From Bacillota bacterium (lineage in GTDB: Bacteria; Bacillota; Clostridia; Acetivibrionales; JAFADI01): 64,000 bases of DNA. The stretch is taken from assembly GCA_023424965.1 (NCBI GenBank), contig JAFADI010000064.1, forward strand, positions 62,001 to 126,000, in the 5' to 3' direction. Positions 50,585 to 58,920 of the stretch are shown here, in pieces. Below the pieces are notes generated by a model. It worked only from the letters and a program-made list of their open reading frames with translations, was not told the origin of the DNA and did not search any database. Made by a program: the position numbers and the translations under genes. The first letter of the stretch is position 1. Each line of letters starts with the position of its first letter.

Positions 50585-51592
50585 ATGGCTGAAAAGGCTC
50601 TAAGAAAAACATTCAACACCGTAAATATTGCAAAATTCAGAGAAATGGGATTGCTGGTGTTCATCGCAATACTCTCGATTCTGGTACAGTTCAGGAACCC
50701 AAGCTTCCTGACCCTTGAGAACATCAACGATATGCTCACAAATACCGCAATCCTGAGTATTCTTACCGTCGGGATGATGCTTGTCATCGTCACACGGGGG
50801 ATCGACCTTTCCATCGGAGCCACCCTTGCCCTGTCAGGCATGATCTCGGCCCTGGCCGTTAAAGGAAATCCGGGGATGCCGGCGGTTGTTGCCATCCTCC
50901 TTGGAATACTGGTAGGTATTGCCTGTGGAGCTGTCCTCGGGCTGATTATCTCAAAAGCAGGAGTACCCCCCATCATCGCCACCCTCGGCATGATGAATGT
51001 CTTCAGAGGCCTGACCTTTATTATCAGCGGAGGCAAATGGGTCAGCGCCCACCAGATGCCCGTGAGCTTCAAGGGCATTGCCACAGGCTCCATCCTTGGA
51101 ATCAACACCCTTATTTTTATCGCCATCATTATCTATATCGTATTCTACTATTTTATCAACCACACCAGGACAGGCAGGCAGATCTATGCCGTGGGAAGCA
51201 ATCCAGAATCGGCAAAAATAAGCGGTATAAACAATGACAGGATTTTGTTCATGGTGTATTCCATCATGGGGGCCCTTGCCGGCCTGGCGGGGGTGCTCTG
51301 GGTCTCCAAATTCGCATCCGCCCAGGGAGATACGGCCATGGGCTATGAATTGAATGTCATTGCAGCCTGCGTCCTTGGCGGAGTCAATATCGCCGGCGGT
51401 TCGGGAAAAATATCCGGAATCCTTCTGGGAGCGCTGCTGCTTGGCATCCTGAACAACGCGCTGCCTCTGATCAATGTGTCCCCATTCTGGCAGAACGCCA
51501 TACAGGGAATGATCATACTGATCGCCGTCATCACAAATGCCCTTGTAAAAAGAGGCGTTGACAGGAATAATCTCATGAGGAGGAAAATTTAA
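50585..51592 (+). CDS. CUT2 sugar ABC transporter permease 1
   Basis: 335 residues from ATG 50585 (AAGGGGA upstream; ATG 50567 is also possible). RbsC-type: eight to ten membrane segments, NPSFLTLENINDML at the start, TRGIDLSIGATLALSGM near 70, the EAA-like G-loop of this family in GSNPESAKISGIN, and AACVLGGVNIAGGSGKISG near 270. It forms the channel with the next gene's product. The pair is probably RhaP/RhaQ by neighbourhood. Confidence 0.88.
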   Translation: MAEKALRKTFNTVNIAKFREMGLLVFIAILSILVQFRNPSFLTLENINDMLTNTAILSILTVGMMLVIVTRGIDLSIGATLALSGMISALAVKGNPGMPAVVAILLGILVGIACGAVLGLIISKAGVPPIIATLGMMNVFRGLTFIISGGKWVSAHQMPVSFKGIATGSILGINTLIFIAIIIYIVFYYFINHTRTGRQIYAVGSNPESAKISGINNDRILFMVYSIMGALAGLAGVLWVSKFASAQGDTAMGYELNVIAACVLGGVNIAGGSGKISGILLGALLLGILNNALPLINVSPFWQNAIQGMIILIAVITNALVKRGVDRNNLMRRKI

Positions 51593-51595
51593 GCG

Positions 51596-52588
51596 ATGAA
51601 GGAAAGAAATATTGTTTCTAAAAAGGAATTCAATTTAAAAAGCTTTTTCTTCCAGTGGGAATGGTTGCTGGTACTGATATTCATCCTGGTCAACATCATC
51701 AATACGTCTTTGTCCCCATACTATCTGGACGGCCAAAGGCTTCTGGACGCAACCATGACGTTTCTTGACAAGGCCTTTATCGTTCTGCCCATGGCTTTTG
51801 TAATCATTCTGGGGGACATCGACATTTCCGTTGCTTCGACGGTGGCCCTGTCGGCGGTGGTGATGGCTGTAACCTATAATGCGGGTGTTCCGATGGAAAT
51901 GGCCATGGTCATCTGTCTTCTGGTAGGTACGCTCTGCGGATTGGTCAACGGTTTGCTGATCGTCAAATTTAAAGAACTGTCTGCTGTCATCGTCACCCTC
52001 TCCACCATGATCATCTACCGGGGAATTGCCTATATCATCCTTGAAGACCAGGCCTCCGGGAAGTTCCCTTCCTGGTACAAGTTCCTGGGCTGGGGCTATG
52101 TAGGGAAGATCCCGTTCATATTGATTGTCTTTGCGGTTTTCGCGGTAATTTTTGCCCTGCTTCTCCATAAAACCACCTTTGGAAGGCGTGTGTACGCCAT
52201 GGGCAACAACATCACGGCCAGCAGGTTCTCGGGAGTGCAGGTGGATAAGATAAAAGTCGTCATTTTCACTCTTGCAGGCTTGATGTCCGCTGTGACCGCC
52301 CTGTTCCTCACCTCAAGGATGGGAAGCACAAGGCCCAACGTGGCCAACGGCTATGAGCTTGATGTCATTGCCATGGTTGTTCTGGGGGGCATCAGCACCT
52401 CCGGGGGAAAGGGAAGGATGACGGGGGCGATCATCTCCGTATTCCTCATCGGCTTGCTCCGGTACGGACTGGGACTTAAAAATGTGCCGGCACAGGCGCT
52501 GCTGATCATCATTGGCCTTCTGCTGATATTTGCAGTAATGATACCGAACCTGAAAATCAATATAAACAAGCTGCGCAAGGCCCAGTAA
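51596..52588 (+). CDS. CUT2 sugar ABC transporter permease 2
   Basis: 330 residues, RbsC-type. FIVLPMAFVIILGDIDISVAS replaces the usual TGGIDLS with GDIDIS, as in RhaQ-like permeases; later GNNITASRFSGVQVDKIK and MVVLGGISTSGGKGRMTG. GAGGAGG of the previous gene's end serves as its ribosome site; only 3 bases lie between the genes. It is a close partner of the upstream permease, as expected for heterodimeric rhamnose channels. Confidence 0.88.
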   Translation: MKERNIVSKKEFNLKSFFFQWEWLLVLIFILVNIINTSLSPYYLDGQRLLDATMTFLDKAFIVLPMAFVIILGDIDISVASTVALSAVVMAVTYNAGVPMEMAMVICLLVGTLCGLVNGLLIVKFKELSAVIVTLSTMIIYRGIAYIILEDQASGKFPSWYKFLGWGYVGKIPFILIVFAVFAVIFALLLHKTTFGRRVYAMGNNITASRFSGVQVDKIKVVIFTLAGLMSAVTALFLTSRMGSTRPNVANGYELDVIAMVVLGGISTSGGKGRMTGAIISVFLIGLLRYGLGLKNVPAQALLIIIGLLLIFAVMIPNLKININKLRKAQ

Positions 52589-52683
52589 AGTCCCGAAAAG
52601 AACCCAGATAAAATTTTGATATAAGGCGGTTGAAAGCTGCTTTGTATATAACCCAAATTTAAAAAAAACAGGGAGGAAGAAAA

Positions 52684-53763
52684 ATGAAAAGAGTATTGGC
52701 TGCAATTGTTTCACTCGTAATGATCATGTCCCTATTGGCCGGATGCGGCGGAAGCGCTCCACAGGAGCCCGCAAAGCAGGAACCTGCCAAGACGGAAGAA
52801 CCGGCAAAAACAGAGGCTAAAACCGACACTGCAAAGCAAAAGTTTGCGTTTATCTTCAAGAATGCCGGGAACCCATACGGTGAAAAGCAGATGGAAGGCT
52901 TTAAAAATGCCATCGAAGAACTTGGCGGCGAAGCAATATTGAAAGCTCCCGATCAGCCCACGGCTGAAGCACAGATCCAGATGATCGAAGAGCTCATCGC
53001 CCAGAAAGTTTCCTGCATAGCGATTACCGGAAATGATCCCGATGCGCTTCAGCCTGCACTTAAGAAGGCCATGGATGCCGGCATTAAAGTTCTCTCGGCT
53101 GACTCCGCTGTAAATGCTCAAAGCCGTATGGTTCACGTGAACCAGGCTGACCCTGAAAGAATAGGCCGCGTAGAAGTTCAGGCCGCTGCGGAAATGATCG
53201 GGGGTGCAGGTGAGATCGCGGTTCTCAGTGCGACTTCACAGGCTACCAACCAGAACACCTGGATTGAGTGGATGAAGAAGGAACTGGAAGATCCCAAGTA
53301 CAAGGACGTCAAACTGGTAAAAGTAGCTTATGGTGATGACCTCAGAGACAAGAGCGTATCTGAAACTGAAGCTTTACTCAAATCCTATCCCAACCTTAAA
53401 GCTATCATCGCTCCCACAACGGTAGGTATCGCTGCCGCAGGCAAAGTTGTAACGGATAAAGGCTTAAAGGGTAAGGTCCATGTAACAGGTCTCGGACTTC
53501 CCAGCGAAATGGCCGAATACATTGAAAGCGGAGTTTGCCAGTGGATGTACCTCTGGAACCCCATCGACGTTGGATACCTCACAGGCTATGCTGCTGATGC
53601 CCTTGTAAAGGGAACCATCACCGGCAAGGTGGGAGATAAGTTCAAGGCTGGAAAACTCGGCGACAAGGAAGTTGTTAAAGACGGCGACGGCACCCAGATC
53701 ATGCTGGGAGACCCCTTCAAGTTTGACGCCAGCAACATCGGTGAATGGAAAAAAGTATACTAA
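52684..53763 (+). CDS. Rhamnose-type ABC transporter substrate-binding lipoprotein
   Basis: 359 residues, periplasmic-binding fold type I (Peripla_BP_4). Signal peptide with lipobox LAGC (Cys21), then a Pro/Glu/Ala/Lys-rich tether to about 50. The domain starts KFAFIFKNAGNPYGEKQMEG and contains SADSAVNAQSRMVHVNQAD and CQWMYLWNPIDVGYL, close to RhaS proteins. It captures L-rhamnose or a related deoxyhexose outside. AGGGAGGAAG stands before the ATG, and a perfect 12-bp hairpin follows the gene. Unlike the CUT1 and amino-acid operons, the binding protein comes last. Confidence 0.87.
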   Translation: MKRVLAAIVSLVMIMSLLAGCGGSAPQEPAKQEPAKTEEPAKTEAKTDTAKQKFAFIFKNAGNPYGEKQMEGFKNAIEELGGEAILKAPDQPTAEAQIQMIEELIAQKVSCIAITGNDPDALQPALKKAMDAGIKVLSADSAVNAQSRMVHVNQADPERIGRVEVQAAAEMIGGAGEIAVLSATSQATNQNTWIEWMKKELEDPKYKDVKLVKVAYGDDLRDKSVSETEALLKSYPNLKAIIAPTTVGIAAAGKVVTDKGLKGKVHVTGLGLPSEMAEYIESGVCQWMYLWNPIDVGYLTGYAADALVKGTITGKVGDKFKAGKLGDKEVVKDGDGTQIMLGDPFKFDASNIGEWKKVY

Positions 53764-53799
53764 GACGAATCCATGCAGTAAACAAATTCTCATAAACAT

Positions 53800-53833
53800 G
53801 CTCCCTCAAGCATGAGGCTTGAGGGAGCTATTT
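53800..53833 (+). terminator. Hairpin terminator of the rhamnose transporter operon
   Basis: GCTCCCTCAAGC 53800-53811 pairs perfectly with GCTTGAGGGAGC 53817-53828, loop ATGAG, then TATTT. The T run is short. Confidence 0.65.
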
Positions 53834-53989
53834 AGACAAGTGCTTCAATACATATTTTTAACTATTTAATTTTTCGTAAGGGGGAGTATCATAACAAAAG
53901 AAAATTCTGCTATCTGTCGTCTATTTGCCATCTTGCAGCAGAAAAAAGTGTCATAAGGCCGAACCTCAACTTTGAAGGGAGAGAAAAGA

Positions 53990-55339
53990 ATGTTAAAAAG
54001 AAGAAGCATTTTAAAATCCTTATCAATAATGGTTTGTATAGCTATGATATTAATCGTGTCAAACGTATTTGCAGCAGCACCGACACTAACAAAAACAGCA
54101 GATGTACAAATGACATATTCCGGTTTGACAGTGGTTTCCTATGGGGGCTACCTGAACGGTGAGTCCTTCCAGCAGGAGGGGATACTTACATACAATGGCT
54201 ATCAGTATACTTGCTTTTACAACACAAACAGGCATATAATCCTTGCAAGAAGACAGCTGCCCAGCGGAGCCTGGAACAAGATCGAAATCAGCGATTACGT
54301 ACAGTCGGTTGACGACGCCCACAATACCATTTCCTTAGGTATTGCTCCAACGGACGGCACGCTTCATATTGCTTTCGACCATCATGGCAGCGACCTCAAG
54401 TACATCCGATCGGTTAGCGGACTTGTAACCAATCCTACCGGTGTAGCCTGGGCAAAAGCCAGCTTCAATCCGGTGACACACTATATGGGAACCACCTATG
54501 TAACTCAGGTTACATATCCCAGATATGTAACAGAACCGAATGGAAAGATGCTTATGAGCTACCGTTATGGGACAAGCGGATCTGGCGATGAGTACCTTTG
54601 GGAATACAGCGGCAATGGTGCATGGACATTTATAGGAAAATACATAGACGGTATTGCAAACAGCAACAACGCATACCTGCACGGACTTGAATACAACGGC
54701 AACCGTTTGCATGCTTCATGGTGCGTCAGGGAAACGCCGGATGCCACGACAAATCATGATTTGTTCTATATTTACAGCGATGATAACGGACGCACATGGA
54801 AAAACAATTCCGGTTCAACGATCGCAACAACAGGAAGTTCGCCATTGTCTACCAATAATACCGGCGCAAGGGTTTGGACCATCAAACAGAACCGCGGCCT
54901 TATCAACCAGGAGCACATGACGGTGGACAATGCCGGACGCGTACACGTATTGCTGGGCCACATGCCCGATTCACAGGCGGATGACTCCAACTTTACAAAC
55001 GCAAGAACAAAGAGTACTTACTGGCATTACTGGAGAAATACAAACGGGACCTGGTCCAGGAACTCAATCGCCAATTTGCCTGTAATATTGAACTTCAGAG
55101 GTAAGCTTGCGGTTTCTTCCACAAACAATCTGTATGCCATACTTCCGGACTTAAGAATAGCTTCTGCTTCTGCCGCGTCCAACTGGACAGACTGGACAAT
55201 ACAGCATACGGATTCCGGCAGGTTCTTCTCCGATCCCCTTATTGACAGGAGCAGGCTCAAGCTGGAAAATAAGCTTACGATCTACTATCCGCAGAAAAAC
55301 TCGCCCAACATATACACGCTGGACTTTAACTTGAATTAG
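53990..55339 (+). CDS. Secreted beta-propeller protein, candidate PL25-type lyase
   Basis: 449 residues from ATG 53990 (AGGGAGAG upstream; ATG 53972 also open). Signal peptide to about 28 (VFA cleavage), no anchor, so it is secreted. The rest is a BNR_4-type seven-bladed propeller rich in Trp/Tyr, with DDAHNTISLG and IAFDHHGSDLKYI in the second blade. His111, His131, Tyr176 and Arg192 have the same spacing (20, 45, 16) as the active-site His, His, Tyr and Arg that I recall for the PL25 ulvan lyase. PL24/PL25 lyases cut rhamnose-3-sulfate/uronate chains; GH145 rhamnosidases share the fold. It lies between the rhamnose transporter and rhaM, so a rhamnose-uronate polysaccharide is the probable substrate. 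Confidence 0.72.
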   Translation: MLKRRSILKSLSIMVCIAMILIVSNVFAAAPTLTKTADVQMTYSGLTVVSYGGYLNGESFQQEGILTYNGYQYTCFYNTNRHIILARRQLPSGAWNKIEISDYVQSVDDAHNTISLGIAPTDGTLHIAFDHHGSDLKYIRSVSGLVTNPTGVAWAKASFNPVTHYMGTTYVTQVTYPRYVTEPNGKMLMSYRYGTSGSGDEYLWEYSGNGAWTFIGKYIDGIANSNNAYLHGLEYNGNRLHASWCVRETPDATTNHDLFYIYSDDNGRTWKNNSGSTIATTGSSPLSTNNTGARVWTIKQNRGLINQEHMTVDNAGRVHVLLGHMPDSQADDSNFTNARTKSTYWHYWRNTNGTWSRNSIANLPVILNFRGKLAVSSTNNLYAILPDLRIASASAASNWTDWTIQHTDSGRFFSDPLIDRSRLKLENKLTIYYPQKNSPNIYTLDFNLN

Positions 55340-55411
55340 CAGATAGAAAAAAGTAAATTGTGCTGGTACCATAAAATAATTTATAATTTAGTATAGAATC
55401 AAAATTTATGT

Positions 55412-55446
55412 GGGGGTGTCTTGCACCAAAAGCAAGGCTTACCCCC
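55412..55446 (+). promoter_or_regulatory. Leader hairpin before rhaM
   Basis: GGGGGT 55412-55417 pairs with ACCCCC 55441-55446 and CTTGC 55420-55424 with GCAAG 55432-55436. It ends 17 bases before the rhaM ribosome site and has no U tract. Confidence 0.5.
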
Positions 55447-55477
55447 TCATAACTTTATTATCAAGGAGGAAAAGACC

Positions 55478-55792
55478 ATGTTGAGGGCAGCGTTTAAAAT
55501 GAAGCTGAAGCCGGGATTTGAAGAGGAATACAAAAAGAGGCATGACGAAATCTGGCCCGAACTCGTAAAAGTTCTTGAAGAAGCGGGAGTGTCGGATTAT
55601 TCCATTTATCTGGACAGTGAAACAAATACCCTTTTTGCCTTTCAGAAGCTGAAGGACCATAACCGGAGCGAAAGCCTGCCGCAGAATCCGGTAGTTAAAA
55701 AATGGTGGGCATATATGGCCGACATCATGGACACAAATCCCGACAATTCACCGGTATCCATAGACTTAAAAGAAGTTTTCCACATGGACTGA
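55478..55792 (+). CDS. rhaM: L-rhamnose mutarotase
   Basis: 104 residues, the family length. ATG 55478 has AAGGAGG 8 bases upstream; a longer frame from 55421 runs through the hairpin and is rejected. The chain shows the RhaM set: FKMKLKPGFEEEYKKRHDEIW (first part FKMKLKPGFE; catalytic His in KRHDEIW near 22), SDYSIYLD near 41 (catalytic Tyr) and VKKWWAYMADIM with the conserved double Trp. It interconverts alpha and beta L-rhamnopyranose so that RhaA receives its preferred anomer. Its place after the secreted lyase-like gene ties that gene to rhamnose use. A 17-bp terminator stem follows. Confidence 0.93.
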   Translation: MLRAAFKMKLKPGFEEEYKKRHDEIWPELVKVLEEAGVSDYSIYLDSETNTLFAFQKLKDHNRSESLPQNPVVKKWWAYMADIMDTNPDNSPVSIDLKEVFHMD

Positions 55793-55804
55793 AAACTCCC
55801 GTTA

Positions 55805-55855
55805 AAAATGTACAGTGGCATACCTTCATCGGTGAGGATGCCACTGTACATTTTC
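55805..55855. terminator. Bidirectional terminator with 17-bp perfect stem
   Basis: AAAATGTACAGTGGCAT 55805-55821 and its exact complement at 55838-55854, with CCT/AGG extending the stem inside. A/T ends on both sides serve the two convergent genes. Confidence 0.8.
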
Positions 55856-55891
55856 TGTGAGAAATTGAGGGTTTTGTATATAAACGTAAAT

Positions 55892-56401
55892 TTAATTTCC
55901 AAAGGACAGTTTTTGATCGGGTACTGCCGGCTCCTGGACTGTGCCTGTCGGAGAGCCGGGGAAAGTTATTTTCTTGATGGTATAATGCAGGGTCCCTGTA
56001 GGAATCTCCACATTTACTTTCTCGTTCAAGGTTTTAAAAAGCAAAGCGCTTCCCAGCGGAGATAAGCAGGAAGCGTAATCCACATCGCTTCCGCTCTGCC
56101 CGGAATAGGGGAGAACGATATGATACCGGTAGGAGTCGTTTTCGCAATGGTCGAATACCTCAACAATGCTGCCGATAATCACAAAGGGGCATTCATTTTT
56201 ACCTTCCGGTCCAATGGCAACGCTGTCCAGGTAGGTGGTGAGGGCAAGCAGGTATGCCTTGAAAAAGGCTTCGAATTTTTTGCTTTCTTCGGTTTCCTCG
56301 TTGTAATATTCCTTGAACAGCATTTCTTTTTTACTTTCGATGTGGGTTACATGCCAGGATAAAGCATCATACATTTTCATGGATATTGACTTTTTACACA
56401 T
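55892..56401 (-). CDS. GreA/GreB-like protein, first of two
   Basis: 169 residues from ATG 56401 (GGGAG 7 bases upstream; the ATG at 56407 is too close). Residues 8-65 look like a helical hairpin with an acidic tip (NEETEES), as in Gre factors. Residues 75-155 resemble the FKBP-like Gre C-terminal domain: PFVIIGSIVEVFD, YHIVLPY, then SPLGSALLFKTLNEKVNVEI, the clearest match. Gre factors enter the RNA polymerase secondary channel and rescue stalled complexes; Rnk and TraR-like relatives modulate it. The sequence is far from canonical GreA, so the actual role is open. A tail rich in Pro follows. Confidence 0.65.
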   Translation of the reverse strand: MCKKSISMKMYDALSWHVTHIESKKEMLFKEYYNEETEESKKFEAFFKAYLLALTTYLDSVAIGPEGKNECPFVIIGSIVEVFDHCENDSYRYHIVLPYSGQSGSDVDYASCLSPLGSALLFKTLNEKVNVEIPTGTLHYTIKKITFPGSPTGTVQEPAVPDQKLSFGN

Positions 56402-56680
56402 TTCCATCTCCCTTTTCAAATAAATGTAATTAAATGGTAAACATTTAAAAAATGAACAAGGCATCTTGCAAAAGGATTTGCAAAACGCCTGTCATATAGA
56501 TGATAACATAAATGTAAATGTGTGTCAATGATGTATCGGATTACCAGTTTATTGAACACTGTGTATTTAATGGGGCCTATTGAAATTAATGGTGTTATAT
56601 GGAATTAAATTGGCGGTTTGCAATAAAATGGATATGACATCCATGATTGAAAATGTATGTAAAAGATGATATGATTCTTC
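56402..56680. other. Divergent spacer between the two Gre-like genes
   Basis: AT-rich, no gene. TTGCAAA and TTTGCAA arms near 56466-56482 make a small imperfect stem. No convincing promoter pair was resolved. Confidence 0.35.
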
Positions 56681-56717
56681 CAATAGGCATTTTGCGGCTA
56701 CCGCAAAATGCCTATTG
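56681..56717 (+). repeat. Perfect 17-bp hairpin upstream of second Gre-like gene
   Basis: CAATAGGCATTTTGCGG 56681-56697, loop CTA, exact complement 56701-56717. It sits 79 bases before the ATG at 56796 and is not followed by a T run. Confidence 0.7.
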
Positions 56718-56795
56718 TGCTGATTGGGGCCCTTCCATTTAATGTATATCCGGAGGAGGCCCCGGGTTATTCGCAGTTAAAGGAGGATTGTATTT

Positions 56796-57287
56796 ATGGA
56801 TTCAAGGGTGGAGATGACACCGGCGGCATACAGGTCACTGCTGAGCCAGCTGGTTGAAGTGGAAGAAAGAAAAAATGAAATTGTGGATGGTTTTTATCCT
56901 GAGCCTTCCGAAAAGCGTGATGAATTCAACTTTTTTCTGGAAGGTTATATAAAAGAGCTGGAGGAACTGGTAAAAACGGTTCAAGTGGTTGAGCGGCCCG
57001 ACCGGGAGAAGTTGAGAACCATCAATCGCATACCCTTTGCCATCATCGATAGCATGGTGGAGCTGGAAGAGTTGAGCCGGGGCGGTACACAGTTGTTCAG
57101 GATCGTTTCCCCCTACCGCATGAGCAAATCCCCCGAGGATGTTTCCTGCCTGTCGGCCCTGGGGAGAGCCCTGCTTCTCAAAAGGAAAGGGCAAAGAATA
57201 GAAGTCGATGCGGGGAAAGGCATTTGTATTTTTAAAATCAGCGGAATAAAGTATGATGTTTCCAACGCCTATTTTTTATATGAATAA
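56796..57287 (+). CDS. GreA/GreB-like protein, second of two
   Basis: 163 residues. Residues 9-62 form a predicted helical hairpin (LLSQLVEVEERKNEIVDGF, then a tip PEPSEKRDE and FFLEGYIKELEELVKT). The C-terminal part (75-155) resembles the Gre FKBP-like domain: PFAIIDSMVELEEL, QLFRIVSPY, then SALGRALLLKRKGQRIEVDA. It shares length and layout with the gene at 55892 on the other strand, so they are likely divergent paralogues. AAAGGAGG leads the ATG. The germination operon follows, though nothing shows they are linked. Confidence 0.65.
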   Translation: MDSRVEMTPAAYRSLLSQLVEVEERKNEIVDGFYPEPSEKRDEFNFFLEGYIKELEELVKTVQVVERPDREKLRTINRIPFAIIDSMVELEELSRGGTQLFRIVSPYRMSKSPEDVSCLSALGRALLLKRKGQRIEVDAGKGICIFKISGIKYDVSNAYFLYE

Positions 57288-57381
57288 ACCAGACGCCCTA
57301 CTGCACTGATTTTGTATGAATTGTGCTCAAATTACATAACCTATGCAGATAGAATGGCATTTGCTTTGTTCGGGTGATGGG

Positions 57382-58920
57382 ATGATTTTTAAAAAGAAAA
57401 AGGAAACGGACCTGCTGGATGAAAAAAGCCGCATGCGGCTTGAAAATGAGACGTTAAGCGGGTCAATGGACATGAATACAGCGCTTTTTAAAAAGATCTT
57501 CAGCAATGACGATACTTTTATGACAAGAAATTTTGAAAACAAGGACAACAATCAAATAAAATGCTGTATTTTCTACATCGACGGCATGGTAAATGCGGAA
57601 ATAATCAATGAAAACATTATCATGCCCATTACAAGGGCTGTCTCCGTCAGCCATGACAGTGGCCTCATAGACACTTTGAAAAATGAGATTGTTGTTTCGG
57701 ATAATGTAGAGAAAAGCAGCCAGGTACACAAACTCGCCAAAGCGGTTATCGATGGAGACTCGGTGCTTTTTGCCGAGGGCTTTGCGGAAGCGCTGGTAAT
57801 AAAAACCCGGGGCTGGCAAACAAGAGCAATTACGGAGCCGGAAGGGGAAAGAATCATACGGGGGCCGAGAGAGGGCTTCATAGAACCCATCCTGGTAAAC
57901 CTTTCCCTGATCAGGAGGAGGCTGGCCACACCGGACTTGAAATTCAAGTATATGCAAATAGGCGTGCGGACGCAAACGCACATCTGTATCTGCTACATTG
58001 AAGGGATAGCAAACAAGGATATATTGGGGGAGCTCATGAGAAGGCTGAAAAGTATCGATGTGGATGGAATTCTGGATTCCGGGTACATACAGGAGCTGGT
58101 CAACGATTCTCCCTATTCCCCTTTCAAGACCATGGGGAGCACGGAAAGGCCCGACGTGGTAGCCGGAAAACTGCTGGAAGGGCGAATCGCCGTTGTGGTC
58201 GACGGAACTCCCGTGGTATTGACGCTGCCCCACCTGTTTATCGAAGACCTGCAGGCCAATGAGGATTACTATATTAATTTCTATTTTTCTTCCATGAGCA
58301 GAATATTGAGAATACTGGGTTTTATTATAACTGTCAGTGTTCCTGCCATTTATGTGGCGATGATGACCTTTCACCAGGAGATGATACCCACCCCCTTGCT
58401 TTTGAGCATATCTGCCGCAAGACAGGGAGTGCCTTTTCCCACCATTGTGGAAACGACACTGCTCCTTTTTGTTTTTGAAATATTGCGGGAGACGGGAACA
58501 CGGATGCCCACAAATATAGGACAGGCCTTGAGCATCGTGGGTGCCCTGGTGCTGGGGCAGGCTTCGGTGGAAGCCCGGATTGTAAGTGCGCCTGTGGTGA
58601 TTGTGGTGGCCCTTTCCGGCATCACGGGTTTGATGATACCCAGGATCAAAGGAGCAGCCATTATCCTCAGGGTGGGTTTTCTGCTTCTCTCGGCTTTCCT
58701 GGGTCTATACGGTCTTATTTTCGCAGTTACGGGAGTTATTCTCCACCTGTGCCAGATCCGGTCTTTTGGGGTGCCCTACTTGCTGAATCTGACGTCCCTT
58801 GACGCGGAAGATATAAAGGATACCATTATAAGAGCACCCCTATGGCAGATGAGGTACCGGCCCCAGTTTATTGCTGCCGGCAATCGGAAGCGACAGGCGG
58901 ACGGAGGGAAAAAATCATGA
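57382..58920 (+). CDS. Spore germination receptor subunit A (GerA family)
   Basis: 512 residues from ATG 57382 (GGGTGAT upstream; a frame from 57343 adds 13 residues). The N-terminal soluble domain (1-260) contains CCIFYIDGMVNAEIINENI and VSVSHDSGLIDTL; the second subdomain has RRLATPDLKFKYMQIGVRTQT, GIANKDILGELMRRL and VDGTPVVLTLPHLF. Four to six membrane helices follow from about 305 (ILRILGFIITVSVPAIYV) with TGTRMPTNIGQALSIVGALVLGQ-type signature (TRMPTNIGQALSIVG). A typical GerAA/GerKA protein of the spore inner membrane, part of the nutrient receptor channel. It overlaps the next gene by 4 bases. Confidence 0.92.
   Translation: MIFKKKKETDLLDEKSRMRLENETLSGSMDMNTALFKKIFSNDDTFMTRNFENKDNNQIKCCIFYIDGMVNAEIINENIIMPITRAVSVSHDSGLIDTLKNEIVVSDNVEKSSQVHKLAKAVIDGDSVLFAEGFAEALVIKTRGWQTRAITEPEGERIIRGPREGFIEPILVNLSLIRRRLATPDLKFKYMQIGVRTQTHICICYIEGIANKDILGELMRRLKSIDVDGILDSGYIQELVNDSPYSPFKTMGSTERPDVVAGKLLEGRIAVVVDGTPVVLTLPHLFIEDLQANEDYYINFYFSSMSRILRILGFIITVSVPAIYVAMMTFHQEMIPTPLLLSISAARQGVPFPTIVETTLLLFVFEILRETGTRMPTNIGQALSIVGALVLGQASVEARIVSAPVVIVVALSGITGLMIPRIKGAAIILRVGFLLLSAFLGLYGLIFAVTGVILHLCQIRSFGVPYLLNLTSLDAEDIKDTIIRAPLWQMRYRPQFIAAGNRKRQADGGKKS

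Noticed and set aside
49503..50612. A 369-codon minus-strand frame under the second CUT2 ATPase
   Set aside because: Antisense to clear Walker and signature motifs; composition is that of a shadow frame.
57463..58374. A 303-codon minus-strand frame under the GerA gene
   Set aside because: Antisense to a conserved germination protein; no promoter or ribosome site.
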